Shown: piece after piece, positions 34,305 to 43,755 of the stretch
Numbering within the stretch: the stretch's first letter is position 1
How the letters are laid out: every line of letters starts with the position of its first letter
From: Mesorhizobium onobrychidis
Lineage (GTDB): Bacteria; Pseudomonadota; Alphaproteobacteria; Rhizobiales; Rhizobiaceae
DNA: 64,000 bases
Direction: 5' to 3'
Assembly: GCF_024707545.1 (NCBI RefSeq)
Contig: NZ_CP062229.1
Coordinates: 1,538,501-1,602,500 of the forward strand
Made by a program: the position numbers and the translations under genes
Notes under the pieces: generated by a model
Databases searched by the model: none
Told to the model about the DNA's origin: nothing
What the model saw: only the letters and a program-made list of their open reading frames with translations

Positions 34305-37037
34305 TTACGCAAACGCCCCATGGCAATGCTTGTACTTCTTGCCTGAACCACACGGGCAGGCCTCATTGCGGCCGACCTTGCCCCAGGTGGCGGGGTTGTT
34401 TGGGTCGCGGTTTTCGGGGGCGACGATGGCGTTGGTCTCCTGGCGAACCAGAAGCCCGGTCTCGCCGCCGTTAAAATCGTCCTCGCCGGTGGTGCCGTCG
34501 AGATGGCTGCCGAACATATCGGGCGCCTCGGGCGGCGGCGCTTCGGCGGCCTGGCGGACCAGCTCGACACGCATCAATTGCGCGGTGACGGCCTGGCGCA
34601 GATTGCCGAGCATAGCCTGGAACAGCTCGAACGCCTCGCCCTTGTATTCCTGCAGCGGGTCGCGCTGGGCGTAGCCGCGGAAGCCGACGACCGAGCGCAG
34701 ATGATCGAGGTTGACGATGTGCTCGCGCCACAGATGGTCGAGCGTCTGCAGCACCACCGAGCGCTCGACATAGGTCATCACGTCGGGGCCGAAGCGCTCG
34801 GCACGCTCCTTGGCGGCAGTTTCGGCGGCCTGGCTGATGCGCTCGCGGATGTCGTCCTCGGCAATGCCCTCTTCCTTGACCCAGTCCTCGATCGGCAGGT
34901 CGAGATTGAGGAATTCGGCGACCTCGGCCTTGAGGCCGGCGACGTTCCACTGCTCGGCATAGGCGTTTTCGGGAATGGCCTTGGCGACGATCTCGTCGAT
35001 GACGCCCTCGCGCATTTCGGCGATGGTCTCGGAGAGGCCCTCACCGTCCATCAGCTCGAGGCGCTGCTCGAACACCACCTTGCGCTGGTCGTTCGAGACG
35101 TCATCATATTTCAGCAGGTTCTTGCGGATGTCGAAGTTGCGCGCCTCGACCTTCTTCTGCGCCTTTTCCAGCGCCTTGTTGATCCAGGGGTGGATGATCG
35201 CCTCGTCTTCCTTGAGGCCGAGCTTCTGCAGCATGCCGTCCATGCGCTCGGAGCCGAAGATGCGCATCAGATCGTCCTGCAGCGACAGGAAGAACTTTGA
35301 GCGGCCGGGATCGCCCTGGCGGCCTGAGCGGCCGCGCAACTGGTTGTCGATGCGGCGGCTTTCATGGCGTTCGGTGGCGAGCACGTAGAGGCCGCCGGCG
35401 GCGAGCGCCTTTTCCTTCAGCCGGGCGACGTCGTCGCGGATTGCCTTTTCCCTGGCTTCGCGCTCGGGGCCAGTCGGCATATCGCCAAGCTCTTCGGCGA
35501 TGCGCATGTCGGCATTGCCGCCGAGCTGGATGTCGGTGCCGCGGCCGGCCATGTTGGTCGCAATGGTGATGGCGCCGGGTTTTCCGGCCTGGGCGACGAT
35601 CGCCGCCTCACGCTCGTGGTGGCGGGCGTTCAGCACCTCGAAGTCGGTGAAGCCTTCCTTGCGCAGGCGCGCGGCCAGCAGCTCGGATTTCTCGATCGAG
35701 GTGGTGCCGACCAGCGTCGGCTGGCCCTTGGTGCGGGCTTCCTTGATCTCCTTGACGATCGCCTTGTATTTCTCCTCGACGGTCCGGTAGACCTCGTCGT
35801 CCTCGTCGATACGGATGACCGGCAGATTGGTCGGGATCTCGGTGACGTCGAGATTGTAGATGTTGCCGAATTCCTCGGCCTCGGTCAGCGCCGTGCCGGT
35901 CATGCCGGCGAGCTTCTTGTAGAGGCGGAAATAATTCTGGAAGGTGACGGAGGCGAGCGTCTGGTTCTCCGGCTGGATCGCCACATGCTCCTTGGCCTCG
36001 AGCGCCTGGTGCAGGCCTTCCGAATAGCGGCGGCCGGGCATCATGCGGCCGGTGAATTCGTCGATGATGACGATCTCGCCGTTGCGCACGATATAGTCCT
36101 TGTCCTTCTGGAACAGCTGGTGCGCCTTCAGCGCATTGTTGACGTGGTGGACGATGGCGACGTTCTCGACGTCGTAGAGCGACTCGCCCTTGAGCAGGTC
36201 GGCGTCGCGCAAAAGGTTCTCCAGCTTCTCGGTGCCCTCCTCGGTGAAGATCGAGGTCTTCTGCTTCTCATCGATCTCGTAGTCGGCCGGCTCGAGCTTC
36301 AGCATGAAGGCATCGATGGTGTTGTACATTTCCGAGCGGTCCTCGAGCGGACCGGAAATGATCAGCGGCGTGCGCGCCTCGTCGACCAGGATGGAGTCGA
36401 CCTCGTCGACGATCGCGTAGCTGTGGCCGCGCTGCACCATCTGCGCGCGCTCGAATTTCATGTTGTCGCGCAGATAGTCGAAGCCGAGCTCGTTGTTGGT
36501 GGCGTAGGTGACGTCGGCGGCATAGGCGGCGGCGCGTTCCTCGTCGGACAGGCCATGGACGATGACGCCGACGGTAAGGCCGAGGAATTTATAGACGCGG
36601 CCCATCCATTCGGAGTCGCGTGTGGCAAGGTAGTCGTTGACGGTGACGACATGGACGCCCTTGCCGGCGAGCGCGTTGAGATAGACGGGCAGCGTGGCGA
36701 CAAGCGTCTTGCCCTCGCCGGTGCGCATCTCGGCGATGCCGCCATTGTGCAGCACCATGCCGCCGATCAGCTGCACGTCGAACGGGCGCATGCCGAGCAC
36801 GCGGCGCGCCGCTTCGCGCACGGTGGCGAAGGCCGGCACCAGCAGATCATCGAGGCTGGCGCCGTTGGCAACGTCCTGGCGGAATTTTTCCGTGCGGGCC
36901 GTCAGCTCGGCGTCGGAGAGCGCCCGCATCTCGTTTTCCATGGCGTTGATCGCTTCGACGCGCGGTCGGGTCGACTTGACCCGGCGATCGTTGGAGGAGC
37001 CGAAAACCTTACGGGCGAGACCGCCAAAACTGACCAT
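34305..37037 (-). CDS. secA: preprotein translocase ATPase SecA
   Basis: This 910-residue motor is of normal alphaproteobacterial length. Walker A is in [17 protein letters not shown] at about 102-112 and the DEAD-type box is in [15 protein letters not shown]. Downstream motifs include [14 protein letters not shown] and [11 protein letters not shown]. The C-terminal zinc tail [13 protein letters not shown], which binds SecB and phospholipid, is intact. It drives post-translational export through SecYEG. It is transcribed away from the parvulin gene, with 251 bases between the two starts. Confidence 0.98.
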   Translation of the reverse strand: MVSFGGLARKVFGSSNDRRVKSTRPRVEAINAMENEMRALSDAELTARTEKFRQDVANGASLDDLLVPAFATVREAARRVLGMRPFDVQLIGGMVLHNGGIAEMRTGEGKTLVATLPVYLNALAGKGVHVVTVNDYLATRDSEWMGRVYKFLGLTVGVIVHGLSDEERAAAYAADVTYATNNELGFDYLRDNMKFERAQMVQRGHSYAIVDEVDSILVDEARTPLIISGPLEDRSEMYNTIDAFMLKLEPADYEIDEKQKTSIFTEEGTEKLENLLRDADLLKGESLYDVENVAIVHHVNNALKAHQLFQKDKDYIVRNGEIVIIDEFTGRMMPGRRYSEGLHQALEAKEHVAIQPENQTLASVTFQNYFRLYKKLAGMTGTALTEAEEFGNIYNLDVTEIPTNLPVIRIDEDDEVYRTVEEKYKAIVKEIKEARTKGQPTLVGTTSIEKSELLAARLRKEGFTDFEVLNARHHEREAAIVAQAGKPGAITIATNMAGRGTDIQLGGNADMRIAEELGDMPTGPEREAREKAIRDDVARLKEKALAAGGLYVLATERHESRRIDNQLRGRSGRQGDPGRSKFFLSLQDDLMRIFGSERMDGMLQKLGLKEDEAIIHPWINKALEKAQKKVEARNFDIRKNLLKYDDVSNDQRKVVFEQRLELMDGEGLSETIAEMREGVIDEIVAKAIPENAYAEQWNVAGLKAEVAEFLNLDLPIEDWVKEEGIAEDDIRERISQAAETAAKERAERFGPDVMTYVERSVVLQTLDHLWREHIVNLDHLRSVVGFRGYAQRDPLQEYKGEAFELFQAMLGNLRQAVTAQLMRVELVRQAAEAPPPEAPDMFGSHLDGTTGEDDFNGGETGLLVRQETNAIVAPENRDPNNPATWGKVGRNEACPCGSGKKYKHCHGAFA

Positions 37038-37288
37038 TCAATGGTCCTTTCGATAGCATTCCAAGTCGTTGCGACGGGTGCCGGCGGCCCCATCAAATCC
37101 ACGTGAAACGCGGACAAACGCAAAAAGCGCCCGGAAAACGGTTCTGGACGCAAAGTCGTTGGACAGATAAGAGGGGGCTCAATCGATGTCAACGGCGCGC
37201 TCGCCCTGACGACCGTGCCAAATTCCGCCACAATCTGGCTGGTCTGGAAGCCATCCTGCTCTAGCTATCCCCTATTGGAGTTAATCGT

Positions 37289-38203
37289 ATGTCCTTATTG
37301 TTCCGCCGCGCGTCGCTCGCCAGCCTCGGCCTGGCATTCGGGCTGTCGGCTTTGTCGCTGTCGCCACTGATGGCGCAGGACGCCGCGCCTGCCCAACCAG
37401 CCCCGGCCCAACCGGCCGCGCCGGTCGATCCGAACGGCGTGGTCGCCACGATCAACGGCCAGACGCTGACCGAGGCAGACCTTGCGCTTGCCGAAGGCGA
37501 GCTGTCGCAGCAGTTCGCGCAGATGCCGCCCGAACAGCGCCGCGCCGCAGCACTTTCGGCGGCGATAGAGATCAAGGTCATGGCCGCCCAGGCGGTCACC
37601 ACCGGCCTCGACAAGGATCCAGACTTCCAGCGCCGCATGGCGTTCCTGCAGCAGCGCGCCCTGCATGGCGAGATGGTCGAGAAGGATGTCGTCGGCAAGG
37701 TTACGGATGCCGAGGTTCGCGCCCGCTACGACCAGGAAATCGCCAACACGCCGCCGACCAACGAGGTGCATGCCCGTCACATCCTCGTGAAGTCGAAGGA
37801 AGAGGCCGATGCGATCATCAAGCAGCTCGACGGCGGCGCCGATTTCCAGAAACTCGCCAACGAGCACACCAGCGATCCGAGCGGCAAGACCAGCGGCGGC
37901 GATCTCGGCTGGTTCGGACCCGGCCAGATGGTGCCGGAGTTCGACAAGGCGGTCTTCGCGCTGGCGGTCGGCAAATACACCGAGCAGCCGGTGCAGTCGC
38001 AGTTCGGCTGGCATGTCATCCAGGTCGAGGACAAGCGCGCCAAGCAGCCGCCGGCCTTCGACCAGGTCAAGGACCAGGCCCGTCAGGCGGTCATCCGCGA
38101 CAAATATATCGCGCTGGTCAAGTCGCTGCGCGCCGAGGCCAAAGTCGAGATCCCGGACGAGAAGCTGAAGAAGACGGTCGACGCGCTGGAAAACACCAAG
38201 TAG
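37289..38203 (+). CDS. periplasmic parvulin-type peptidyl-prolyl isomerase
   Basis: This 304-residue protein has a signal peptide (about 1-30, cleavage after LMAQ), a Pro/Ala-rich linker, a SurA-like N-terminal helical region, and a parvulin PPIase domain: EVHARHILVKSKEEADAIIK, FQKLANEHTSDPSGKTSGGDLGWFGPGQMVPEFDKAVF, and SQFGWHVIQVED. It should catalyse proline isomerisation during folding of exported proteins. It is divergent from secA, an apt pairing with export. The Ala/Pro linker contains a short AQPAPAQPAAP repeat. Confidence 0.94.
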   Translation: MSLLFRRASLASLGLAFGLSALSLSPLMAQDAAPAQPAPAQPAAPVDPNGVVATINGQTLTEADLALAEGELSQQFAQMPPEQRRAAALSAAIEIKVMAAQAVTTGLDKDPDFQRRMAFLQQRALHGEMVEKDVVGKVTDAEVRARYDQEIANTPPTNEVHARHILVKSKEEADAIIKQLDGGADFQKLANEHTSDPSGKTSGGDLGWFGPGQMVPEFDKAVFALAVGKYTEQPVQSQFGWHVIQVEDKRAKQPPAFDQVKDQARQAVIRDKYIALVKSLRAEAKVEIPDEKLKKTVDALENTK

Positions 38204-38282
38204 TCCAACGTGAGGCTGGGGCAAGCAGGGCAGTCGGTTCAGGTTTGAGTTTGCCCGCCACTTTATGGGCGTTGCGTCAGGT

Positions 38283-38472
38283 CTTCCCTTCTCCCCTTGT
38301 GGGAGAAGGTGGCCGAGCCTACGGGTCTTGCCTCCGGCAAGCCCGAGGACAGGCTCCGCTCGGTCGGATGAGGGGTGTTCCAGCTTGGCACCGACAGCGC
38401 TCCGGCCAGCACCCCTCTTCCGTCTTGGCGCTGCGCGCCAATCCACCTTTTCCCACAAGGGGAGTAGGGAAG
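38283..38472. repeat. 190-bp inverted-repeat element between convergent genes
   Basis: The 30-base arms at 38283-38312 and 38443-38472 are inverted copies with two mismatches (cttcccttctccccttgtgg against cttccctactccccttgtgg). Each also contains its own ccccttgtgggagaagg hairpin. The interior holds a second stem (cttgcctccggcaag). It lies between the 3' ends of the parvulin and TetR genes and could serve as a two-way terminator. Confidence 0.7.
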
Positions 38473-38493
38473 AAGCGCGGCGTCGAGAGCGCC

Positions 38494-39144
38494 CTATCCT
38501 ACAATGCGTCGACGCCTCCGCCGGACCGCCGCGGCGTCGACCGAGCCGGCATCGTCAGCGGCTATGCCCTTCAACACATAGCCAACCGCCCTGCGCAGCG
38601 TCGTTTCGTCTTCGTCGAGGCGATTGGTCAAAAGATGCGTCCAGGCAAAGGAGGCGACCAGGTCGGCGACGAGCGTGGCATCGACGTCGGCCGCCACTTC
38701 GCCTCTTGCCTTGGCGCGTTCGATCATCTGGCCGGTATGGGCATGGCGTCCTTTCGTGTATTCGACAAGCACGGCGGCCACGGTCGCATCCGACTGCGCC
38801 TCGGCGATCAGCGATCTGAAGACGCTGCCTGACGATGTTTCATGCCAGTGCGAGAACAGGTTCTTCAGGAAGCCGACGAGATCATCCTCGAGGTTTCCGG
38901 AGTCGGGGTTCTCGACGCGCTTTAGCCGCTGATAGACGTCGAACAGCAAAGCGGCCTTGCTCGGCCACCAGCGATAGATCGTCGGCTTTCCAGCGCGCGC
39001 CCGCCGCGCCACTGCTTCGATCGAGAAGCCGGAATAACCGGCCTCGACCAGCACCGCCTCGGCGGCGTCGAGAATGGCGTCGGCGCTGTCGGGATTGCGC
39101 CTCGCCCCAGTTGATTTGCGAGCCCGATCTGCTTCCTCAGCCAT
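38494..39144 (-). CDS. TetR/AcrR-family transcriptional regulator
   Basis: This 216-residue protein has a typical N-terminal helix-turn-helix (ADAILDAAEAVLVEAGYSGF, SIEAVARRARAGKPTIYRWW, PSKAALLFDVY). The C-terminal ligand domain resembles TetR_C group members (EYTKGRHAHTGQMIERAKARGEV, FAWTHLLTNRLDED). The end is unusually basic (RRRRRRIVG). It is divergent from a 76-residue membrane protein gene, with inverted repeats in the shared promoter, so it probably represses that gene and itself. Confidence 0.92.
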   Translation of the reverse strand: MAEEADRARKSTGARRNPDSADAILDAAEAVLVEAGYSGFSIEAVARRARAGKPTIYRWWPSKAALLFDVYQRLKRVENPDSGNLEDDLVGFLKNLFSHWHETSSGSVFRSLIAEAQSDATVAAVLVEYTKGRHAHTGQMIERAKARGEVAADVDATLVADLVASFAWTHLLTNRLDEDETTLRRAVGYVLKGIAADDAGSVDAAAVRRRRRRIVG

Positions 39145-39193
39145 CTGCTTTTTTCCTTATCGGCAAGTTTCCTCAGCATGCATATACGACCTC

Positions 39194-39236
39194 TTGACGA
39201 AACGGAACGGCCCGTTTCATATAACGGAACGTTTCG
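39194..39236 (+). promoter_or_regulatory. promoter with overlapping TetR-type operator
   Basis: TTGACG (39194-39199) and CATATA (39218-39223) are 18 bases apart. Within the spacer lies the dyad gaaacgg-N6-ccgtttc (39199-39218), followed by a related half-site pair ggaacgtttcg up to 39236. A repressor bound here would block the polymerase. The regulator is assumed to be the divergent TetR protein. Confidence 0.6.
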
Positions 39237-39256
39237 TAACGATAAGGAGAGACCCA

Positions 39257-39487
39257 ATGACCTCGACCGCCGCCCGCTTCTCGCGCCCCCGCTTTGCCCT
39301 GCTGGTGCTTGCCGGCGTCTATCCGCTGATAACCGCGATCCTCTACGTGGTGTTCCCGCTGACCGAAGAGTGGGAGATCTGGCAGCGCACGCTGGTCATC
39401 GCCCCGCTGATGGTCGCGATCATGATCTGGGGCCTCATTCCGGGCGTGCAGAAGACGTTCCGGAAGTTCCTCAATCCTGCCCAATGA
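39257..39487 (+). CDS. small two-helix membrane protein
   Basis: This 76-residue protein has hydrophobic segments at about 12-34 and 45-63 (FALLVLAGVYPLITAILYVV and TLVIAPLMVAIMIWGLIPGV) and a basic C-terminal tail. No named family is certain. It begins at an ATG with AAGGAGAG eight bases upstream, directly after the operator-like region. The pairing with a TetR regulator suggests an inducible membrane function. Confidence 0.75.
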   Translation: MTSTAARFSRPRFALLVLAGVYPLITAILYVVFPLTEEWEIWQRTLVIAPLMVAIMIWGLIPGVQKTFRKFLNPAQ

Positions 39488-39604
39488 GGGAAGCGTGATG
39501 CGGCAGTTCGGTGTTGTCCGCAACGGTCGGGAAAACGCCCTTGCGCCGGCGCCCGCTATCGGGCAAACCGGCGTTCCCTTGCGATTTTCCCGCCCGAGGT
39601 CTTC

Positions 39605-40846
39605 ATGTCAGCCACGATTTCGCCGCTCGCGCCGAAAAAATATCCTAAAATGCCTGACATCGAGGGCGTCCGCATCGCCACCGCCGAGGCCGGGATAAAG
39701 TACAAGAACCGCACCGATCTGCTGACCATGGTCTTCGATGCCGGCACCACGGTCGCCGGCGTGTTCACCAGGTCGAAATGCCCGTCGGCGCCGGTTGATT
39801 TCTGCCGGCAGAATCTTGCGCAGGGCAAGGCGCGCGTCCTGGTCGTCAATTCCGGCAACGCCAATGCCTTCACCGGCAACAAGGGCCGAGCCTCCACGGC
39901 AATGACCGGCGAGGCTGCAGCCAAGGCTGCGGGCTGCACGCCGGACGAGGTGTTTCTGGCCTCGACCGGCGTCATCGGCGAGCCGCTGGATGCCGGCAAG
40001 TTCAGCCATCTGCTCGCCGGACTGGTCAAGGCCGGCAGGCCGGATCTGTGGACCGAAGCCGCCAAGGCGATCATGACCACGGACACCTATCCGAAACTGG
40101 CGACCGCGACGGTAAAACTCGGCGACGCCGACGTCACCATCAACGGCATTGCCAAGGGCGCCGGCATGATCGCGCCCGACATGGCGACGATGCTCTCCTT
40201 CATCGCCACCGATGCGCCGATCGCAGCCCCCGTGCTGCAGGATCTTTTGTCTCGCGGCACGGCCAAGACCTTCAATGCGGTCACTGTCGACAGCGACACC
40301 TCGACCAGCGACACGCTGCTGATGTTCGCCACCGGCACGGCATCCAGGCGCGGCGCGCCTGACATCACCGATGCCGGGGATGCGCGCCTCGGCGCCTTCC
40401 GCCGCGGGCTCGGCAAGGTGCTGAAATCGCTGGCGCTGCAAGTGGTGCGCGACGGCGAGGGCGCGCGAAAACAGGTCGAGGTCACCGTCACCGGCGCGAA
40501 ATCGGCCCGCTCGGCCAAGCGCATCGCGCTGTCGATCGCCAATTCGCCGCTGGTCAAGACGGCGGTCGCCGGCGAGGACGCCAATTGGGGTCGCGTCGTC
40601 ATGGCCATCGGCAAGGCCGGTGAACCGGCCGACCGCGACCTTCTGTCGATCTGGTTCGGCGATATCAGGCTGGCGCATGAGGGCGAGCGCGACGCCGCCT
40701 ACTCCGAGGAGGCGACATCGGCCTACATGAGGCGCGACGAGATCCGCATCCATGCCGATATCGGCATCGGCCGCGGCAAGGCGACGGTGTGGACTTGCGA
40801 CCTCACCAAGGAGTATGTCGCCATCAACGGCGATTATCGGAGCTGA
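39605..40846 (+). CDS. argJ: bifunctional ornithine acetyltransferase/N-acetylglutamate synthase
   Basis: This 413-residue protein is of normal length. The autocatalytic cleavage and nucleophile site is in [16 protein letters not shown], with Thr195 expected to begin the beta subunit. Other conserved blocks are [22 protein letters not shown] and [12 protein letters not shown]. It recycles the acetyl group in arginine biosynthesis. Its stop overlaps the start of the next gene (TGATG), giving an argJ-GNAT-mutT unit. Confidence 0.97.
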   Translation: MSATISPLAPKKYPKMPDIEGVRIATAEAGIKYKNRTDLLTMVFDAGTTVAGVFTRSKCPSAPVDFCRQNLAQGKARVLVVNSGNANAFTGNKGRASTAMTGEAAAKAAGCTPDEVFLASTGVIGEPLDAGKFSHLLAGLVKAGRPDLWTEAAKAIMTTDTYPKLATATVKLGDADVTINGIAKGAGMIAPDMATMLSFIATDAPIAAPVLQDLLSRGTAKTFNAVTVDSDTSTSDTLLMFATGTASRRGAPDITDAGDARLGAFRRGLGKVLKSLALQVVRDGEGARKQVEVTVTGAKSARSAKRIALSIANSPLVKTAVAGEDANWGRVVMAIGKAGEPADRDLLSIWFGDIRLAHEGERDAAYSEEATSAYMRRDEIRIHADIGIGRGKATVWTCDLTKEYVAINGDYRS

Positions 40847-41625
40847 TGGCGTTGGTTTCCAGACATCCGGCAAGCGTGCTTGCCATCGTGCGCCGCTATG
40901 AGGCGGCCGGCTTTCGCGCCTGGCCGGCGGCGGCGGTCCATTATGACGGCACCTGGGTGGTGCGGCTGACGGCGGGTCATCCGGCCAAGCGGCTGAATTC
41001 GGTCAACCCGCTCGATCCCGGCGACATCCAGCACATTGCCGAGCGCATCGGCCGCGCCAGCCGCCGTTTCGACGCCTATGGCAGGCCGCTGACCTTCCGC
41101 ATATCGCCGCTGTCGGGGCCGGTCCTTTCCAAACATCTCGACGGCGAAGGCTGGAGCACATTCGACGAATCGCTGGTGATGCGGCTGCCGCTGGCAGACG
41201 CCCAGCTCGACGCTGCCATGGACCAGATCCCGCTGAAGGACATCAGCCGCTTCATCGGCGCGTCGCTCAAGGTAAGCGGCTCGGATGTGTCGCTGCGGCC
41301 GGGTCTGTCGGAGATCATCGGCGCCATCCAGCCGGAAGCCGGGCTGTTCGCGCTCGAAAAGGGCACCGAACCGCTGGCGACGCTGATCTGCGTCCATGAT
41401 GGCGATCTTGCCGGACTGTTCGAGATCGCCACCGACAGATCGGTACGCAACCAGGGCCACGGCCGCCACCTCATCCTGTCCGCGCTGAAATGGGCACGGC
41501 TGCGCGGCGCCCGGGAAGCCTGGCTGCAGGTCGAGGCCGACAATGCGCCGGCGCTGGCGCTTTATCGTTCGCTCGGGTTCGACGAAGTCTATCGTTACCA
41601 TTATCGCCGGCCGCCCGGCGCATGA
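40846..41625 (+). CDS. GNAT-family N-acetyltransferase
   Basis: This 259-residue protein has a GNAT acetyl-CoA site near the C-terminus: LFEIATDRSVRNQGHGRHLILSALKWA (the R/QxxGxG/A loop) and LQVEADNAPALALYRSLGFDEVYRYHY. The first half is a divergent N-terminal domain. The acceptor substrate is unknown. Start and stop overlap the neighbouring argJ and mutT genes, so the three are translated together. Confidence 0.88.
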   Translation: MALVSRHPASVLAIVRRYEAAGFRAWPAAAVHYDGTWVVRLTAGHPAKRLNSVNPLDPGDIQHIAERIGRASRRFDAYGRPLTFRISPLSGPVLSKHLDGEGWSTFDESLVMRLPLADAQLDAAMDQIPLKDISRFIGASLKVSGSDVSLRPGLSEIIGAIQPEAGLFALEKGTEPLATLICVHDGDLAGLFEIATDRSVRNQGHGRHLILSALKWARLRGAREAWLQVEADNAPALALYRSLGFDEVYRYHYRRPPGA

Positions 41626-42044
41626 CCGGCCCGAACCCTGTCGGCAAGCGCCTGCTCCTGGTCGCAGCCTGCGCGCTGGTCGATACCGACGGCCGCGTGC
41701 TTTTGGCGCAGCGGCCCGAAGGCAAGCAACTCGCCGGCCTGTGGGAGTTTCCGGGCGGCAAGGTCGAGCCCGGCGAGACGCCGGAAGAATGCCTCATCCG
41801 TGAGTTGTACGAGGAGATCGGCATCGAGACCGATATTCCCTGCCTGGCGCCGTTCACTTTCGCCAGCCATTCCTACGATGATTTTCACCTGCTGATGCCG
41901 CTGTTCGTCTGTCGTCGCTTCCGCGGCATCGCGCAGCCGAAGGAGGGGCAGGTGCTGAAATGGGTGCGGCCGCGCCAGATGCGCGATTTTCCGATGCCGC
42001 CGGCCGACGCGCCGCTGATCCAGTTCCTCATCGATCTTCTGTGA
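41622..42044 (+). CDS. mutT: MutT-type 8-oxo-dGTP diphosphatase (Nudix hydrolase)
   Basis: This 140-residue protein has a complete Nudix box (GGKVEPGETPEECLIRELYE then EIGI) at about 45-68, preceded by LLVAACALVDTDGRVLLAQRPEGKQLAGLWEFP, which matches MutT specifically. It removes oxidised dGTP from the nucleotide pool to prevent A-to-C mutations. Its ATG overlaps the GNAT stop. Confidence 0.94.
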   Translation: MTGPNPVGKRLLLVAACALVDTDGRVLLAQRPEGKQLAGLWEFPGGKVEPGETPEECLIRELYEEIGIETDIPCLAPFTFASHSYDDFHLLMPLFVCRRFRGIAQPKEGQVLKWVRPRQMRDFPMPPADAPLIQFLIDLL

Positions 42045-42164
42045 TTGTGCCGTCACTGCCCGATTTAGATAGCGTTAATGGAAGATTTATCTCGCTGTGA
42101 GAAATTGACGGCATAGAAAATCGAAGGGAAGGCCGTGTTCAGGCCTTCGCCGGAGGGCGGTTGC

Positions 42165-42518
42165 ATGAGCCTCGACAGGGACTGGGAATCGATCCGACCC
42201 GACCGCAGCTTCAGCGCTGTCCATGCCGGCATGGGCATATTGCGGATCACGCTGCTGTTCGGCTCGGCCGCGGTGGCGCTGGCCTTGATCGCGACGCCCT
42301 TCCTCGACAGCCGGACGCGATTGCAGTCCGCCCGCGACCATTTTGCCGGCGGCCCCGACGGAATGAGCACAGGATCGGTCGGGAGCACAGGCTCGATTGG
42401 AAGCACAGGCTCGATCGGCCGTCGTGTTACCTACACGCTGCGCAGGAGCGTGCTGCAGCCGCTGCCCAGTTCGATCTGCGTGATACGCGACAATGGCAAG
42501 CGCAGCGGCGACTGCTGA
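42165..42518 (+). CDS. single-pass membrane protein with Gly-Ser-Thr repeat
   Basis: This 117-residue protein has a cytoplasmic N-terminus (MSLDRDWESIRPDRSF), one helix (ILRITLLFGSAAVALALIAT), and a low-complexity GSVGSTGSIGSTGSIG tract from imperfect 18-base DNA repeats. It ends with a Cys-containing tail (SSICVIRDNGKRSGDC). GGAGG lies eight bases before the ATG. It immediately precedes an Flp pilin gene on the same strand. The family is not recognised and an envelope role is only a guess. Confidence 0.65.
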   Translation: MSLDRDWESIRPDRSFSAVHAGMGILRITLLFGSAAVALALIATPFLDSRTRLQSARDHFAGGPDGMSTGSVGSTGSIGSTGSIGRRVTYTLRRSVLQPLPSSICVIRDNGKRSGDC

Positions 42519-42616
42519 GATGGTTTAAAGCGGTCGTTTCATCGCCTGTTAAGCCTGTGCCGTTAACCTTTCTTAACAGGTCGACGCTAGGGTTCCGGCA
42601 AGCGGGATCGACGGTC

Positions 42617-42796
42617 ATGAAAACAGTGCTGCAACGATTTTTGGAAGACAAGACCGGCGCGACGGCCATCGAATATGGGCTGATCGTGACCGTGCTGTCG
42701 CTTGCCATCATAGGCGGCATCGGCCAGGCCGCAGACGCAATGGCGTGGCTGTTCAGCGACAATTCCAGCAAGCTTGTGAACGCTTTCGCGCAGTGA
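42617..42796 (+). CDS. Flp/Fap-type IVb pilin
   Basis: This 59-residue prepilin has a short charged leader (MKTVLQRFLEDKTG), a prepilin-peptidase site before ATAIEYGLIVTVLSLAIIGG, and the conserved Glu and Tyr of Flp pilins. It is the subunit of tight-adherence pili assembled by the Tad/Cpa machinery. No tad or cpa gene is visible in the window, so it is an orphan here and would depend on a machine encoded elsewhere. Confidence 0.93.
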   Translation: MKTVLQRFLEDKTGATAIEYGLIVTVLSLAIIGGIGQAADAMAWLFSDNSSKLVNAFAQ

Positions 42797-42829
42797 TCAC
42801 GGCCGGCCAGCCGCATCCGTAGAATCCGG

Positions 42830-43702
42830 TCAACGCCCGCCGGGATCTTCCAGTATCGTCTTCAGCGATATTTTCGCCGAGCCGGGCTTCAGCGGTTTTT
42901 GCTGCGAGGCGTCGGGCGCCCAGCCTGACATCCAGACGATCGGAAAACTCGCCCTGACGCGACCATCGGCATCCGAAAACCGCTCGGCGTAGATTTCGGC
43001 GACGCGGGCAAACAGCTTTCGTGTGCCCGGTCGCCTGCTGCGGTCGATCAGCGCGCTGGTCTCGCCCATCGCCCGCAGGTCCGCCATCAGGCCGAACAGC
43101 GAATCGTAGCGCACCGTCACCGTCTCAACATCGGCGACGGGCAAGGCCAGGCCGGCGCGTTGCAAAAGCGCGCCGGCGTCGCGCACGTCGGTGAACGGGA
43201 TGACGCGCGGGCTGGCGCCGCCGTAAAGCTCGGTCTCGGCGGCGAGCAGGCTTTCGCGCAGCTCGGAAAGCGTACCGGCGCCGGCAAAAGTGCCGAGGAA
43301 AAGACCGTCCGGCTTCAGCGCGCGGCGGATCTGCACCAGCATGCCGGGAATGTCGTTCATTGCCTGAAGGGACAAAAGAGACACGGCGAGGTCGAGGCTT
43401 TCCGGCTCGAACGGCACGGTCTCCAGCGGCGCCACCAGTCCGGCGGCATCGCCCAGGAACATAGCGTCCGCCTCCACGCGTATGATGTCCGTCACCTTGC
43501 CGCTTGTCGCGAGCACGTCGACCGCCGCCGGCGTCTGGCAAAACAGCACGGCCGCTCTGTCGAATTTGCGTTCGACGGCGCCCAGCCGCTCGGCAAGCTC
43601 CTCGGCCGCCCGCCGCATCAGGAAATCCGCGCCGGCAGTCGGTCGGGCGAGCGCCCGGCGCTTGTGCGCCAGCCAGAGAGAAGTGTCGACTATAGGTTGC
43701 AA
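42830..43702 (-). CDS. SAM-dependent methyltransferase (BioC/NDUFAF5-like)
   Basis: This 290-residue protein has a class I methyltransferase core: RAAVLFCQTPAAVDVLATSG in place of a canonical glycine-rich motif I, then EPESLDLAVSLLSLQAMNDI and IRRALKPDGLFLGTFAGAGTL. The layout resembles mitochondrial NDUFAF5 and bacterial BioC relatives. The weak motif I is typical of the alphaproteobacterial group. The substrate is unknown. The start is TTG at 43702 with AGGAAC just upstream, divergent from the ComF gene. Confidence 0.85.
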   Translation of the reverse strand: MQPIVDTSLWLAHKRRALARPTAGADFLMRRAAEELAERLGAVERKFDRAAVLFCQTPAAVDVLATSGKVTDIIRVEADAMFLGDAAGLVAPLETVPFEPESLDLAVSLLSLQAMNDIPGMLVQIRRALKPDGLFLGTFAGAGTLSELRESLLAAETELYGGASPRVIPFTDVRDAGALLQRAGLALPVADVETVTVRYDSLFGLMADLRAMGETSALIDRSRRPGTRKLFARVAEIYAERFSDADGRVRASFPIVWMSGWAPDASQQKPLKPGSAKISLKTILEDPGGR

Positions 43703-43755
43703 CTGACGGTTCCTGGTTTCCGCTGTCTGATATAGGGTGGCGGAGGAGCAACCAC

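Noticed and set aside
35364..37106. 580-codon open frame on the plus strand opposite secA
   Set aside because: It is exactly antisense to a certain secA gene. Its composition (Gly/Asp/Val/Leu-rich, with repeated VD and LD) is the mirror of high-GC coding and no domain is visible.
39485..39604. Possible small gene between the TetR-linked membrane protein and argJ
   Set aside because: The open frame here has no domain and ends inside argJ. The sequence is adequately explained as the argJ leader.
42380..42420. Short ggaagcacaggctcgatt-type repeats considered as a regulatory array
   Set aside because: They lie within an open frame and encode a Gly-Ser-Thr-Ile repeat, so slippage in coding DNA explains them.
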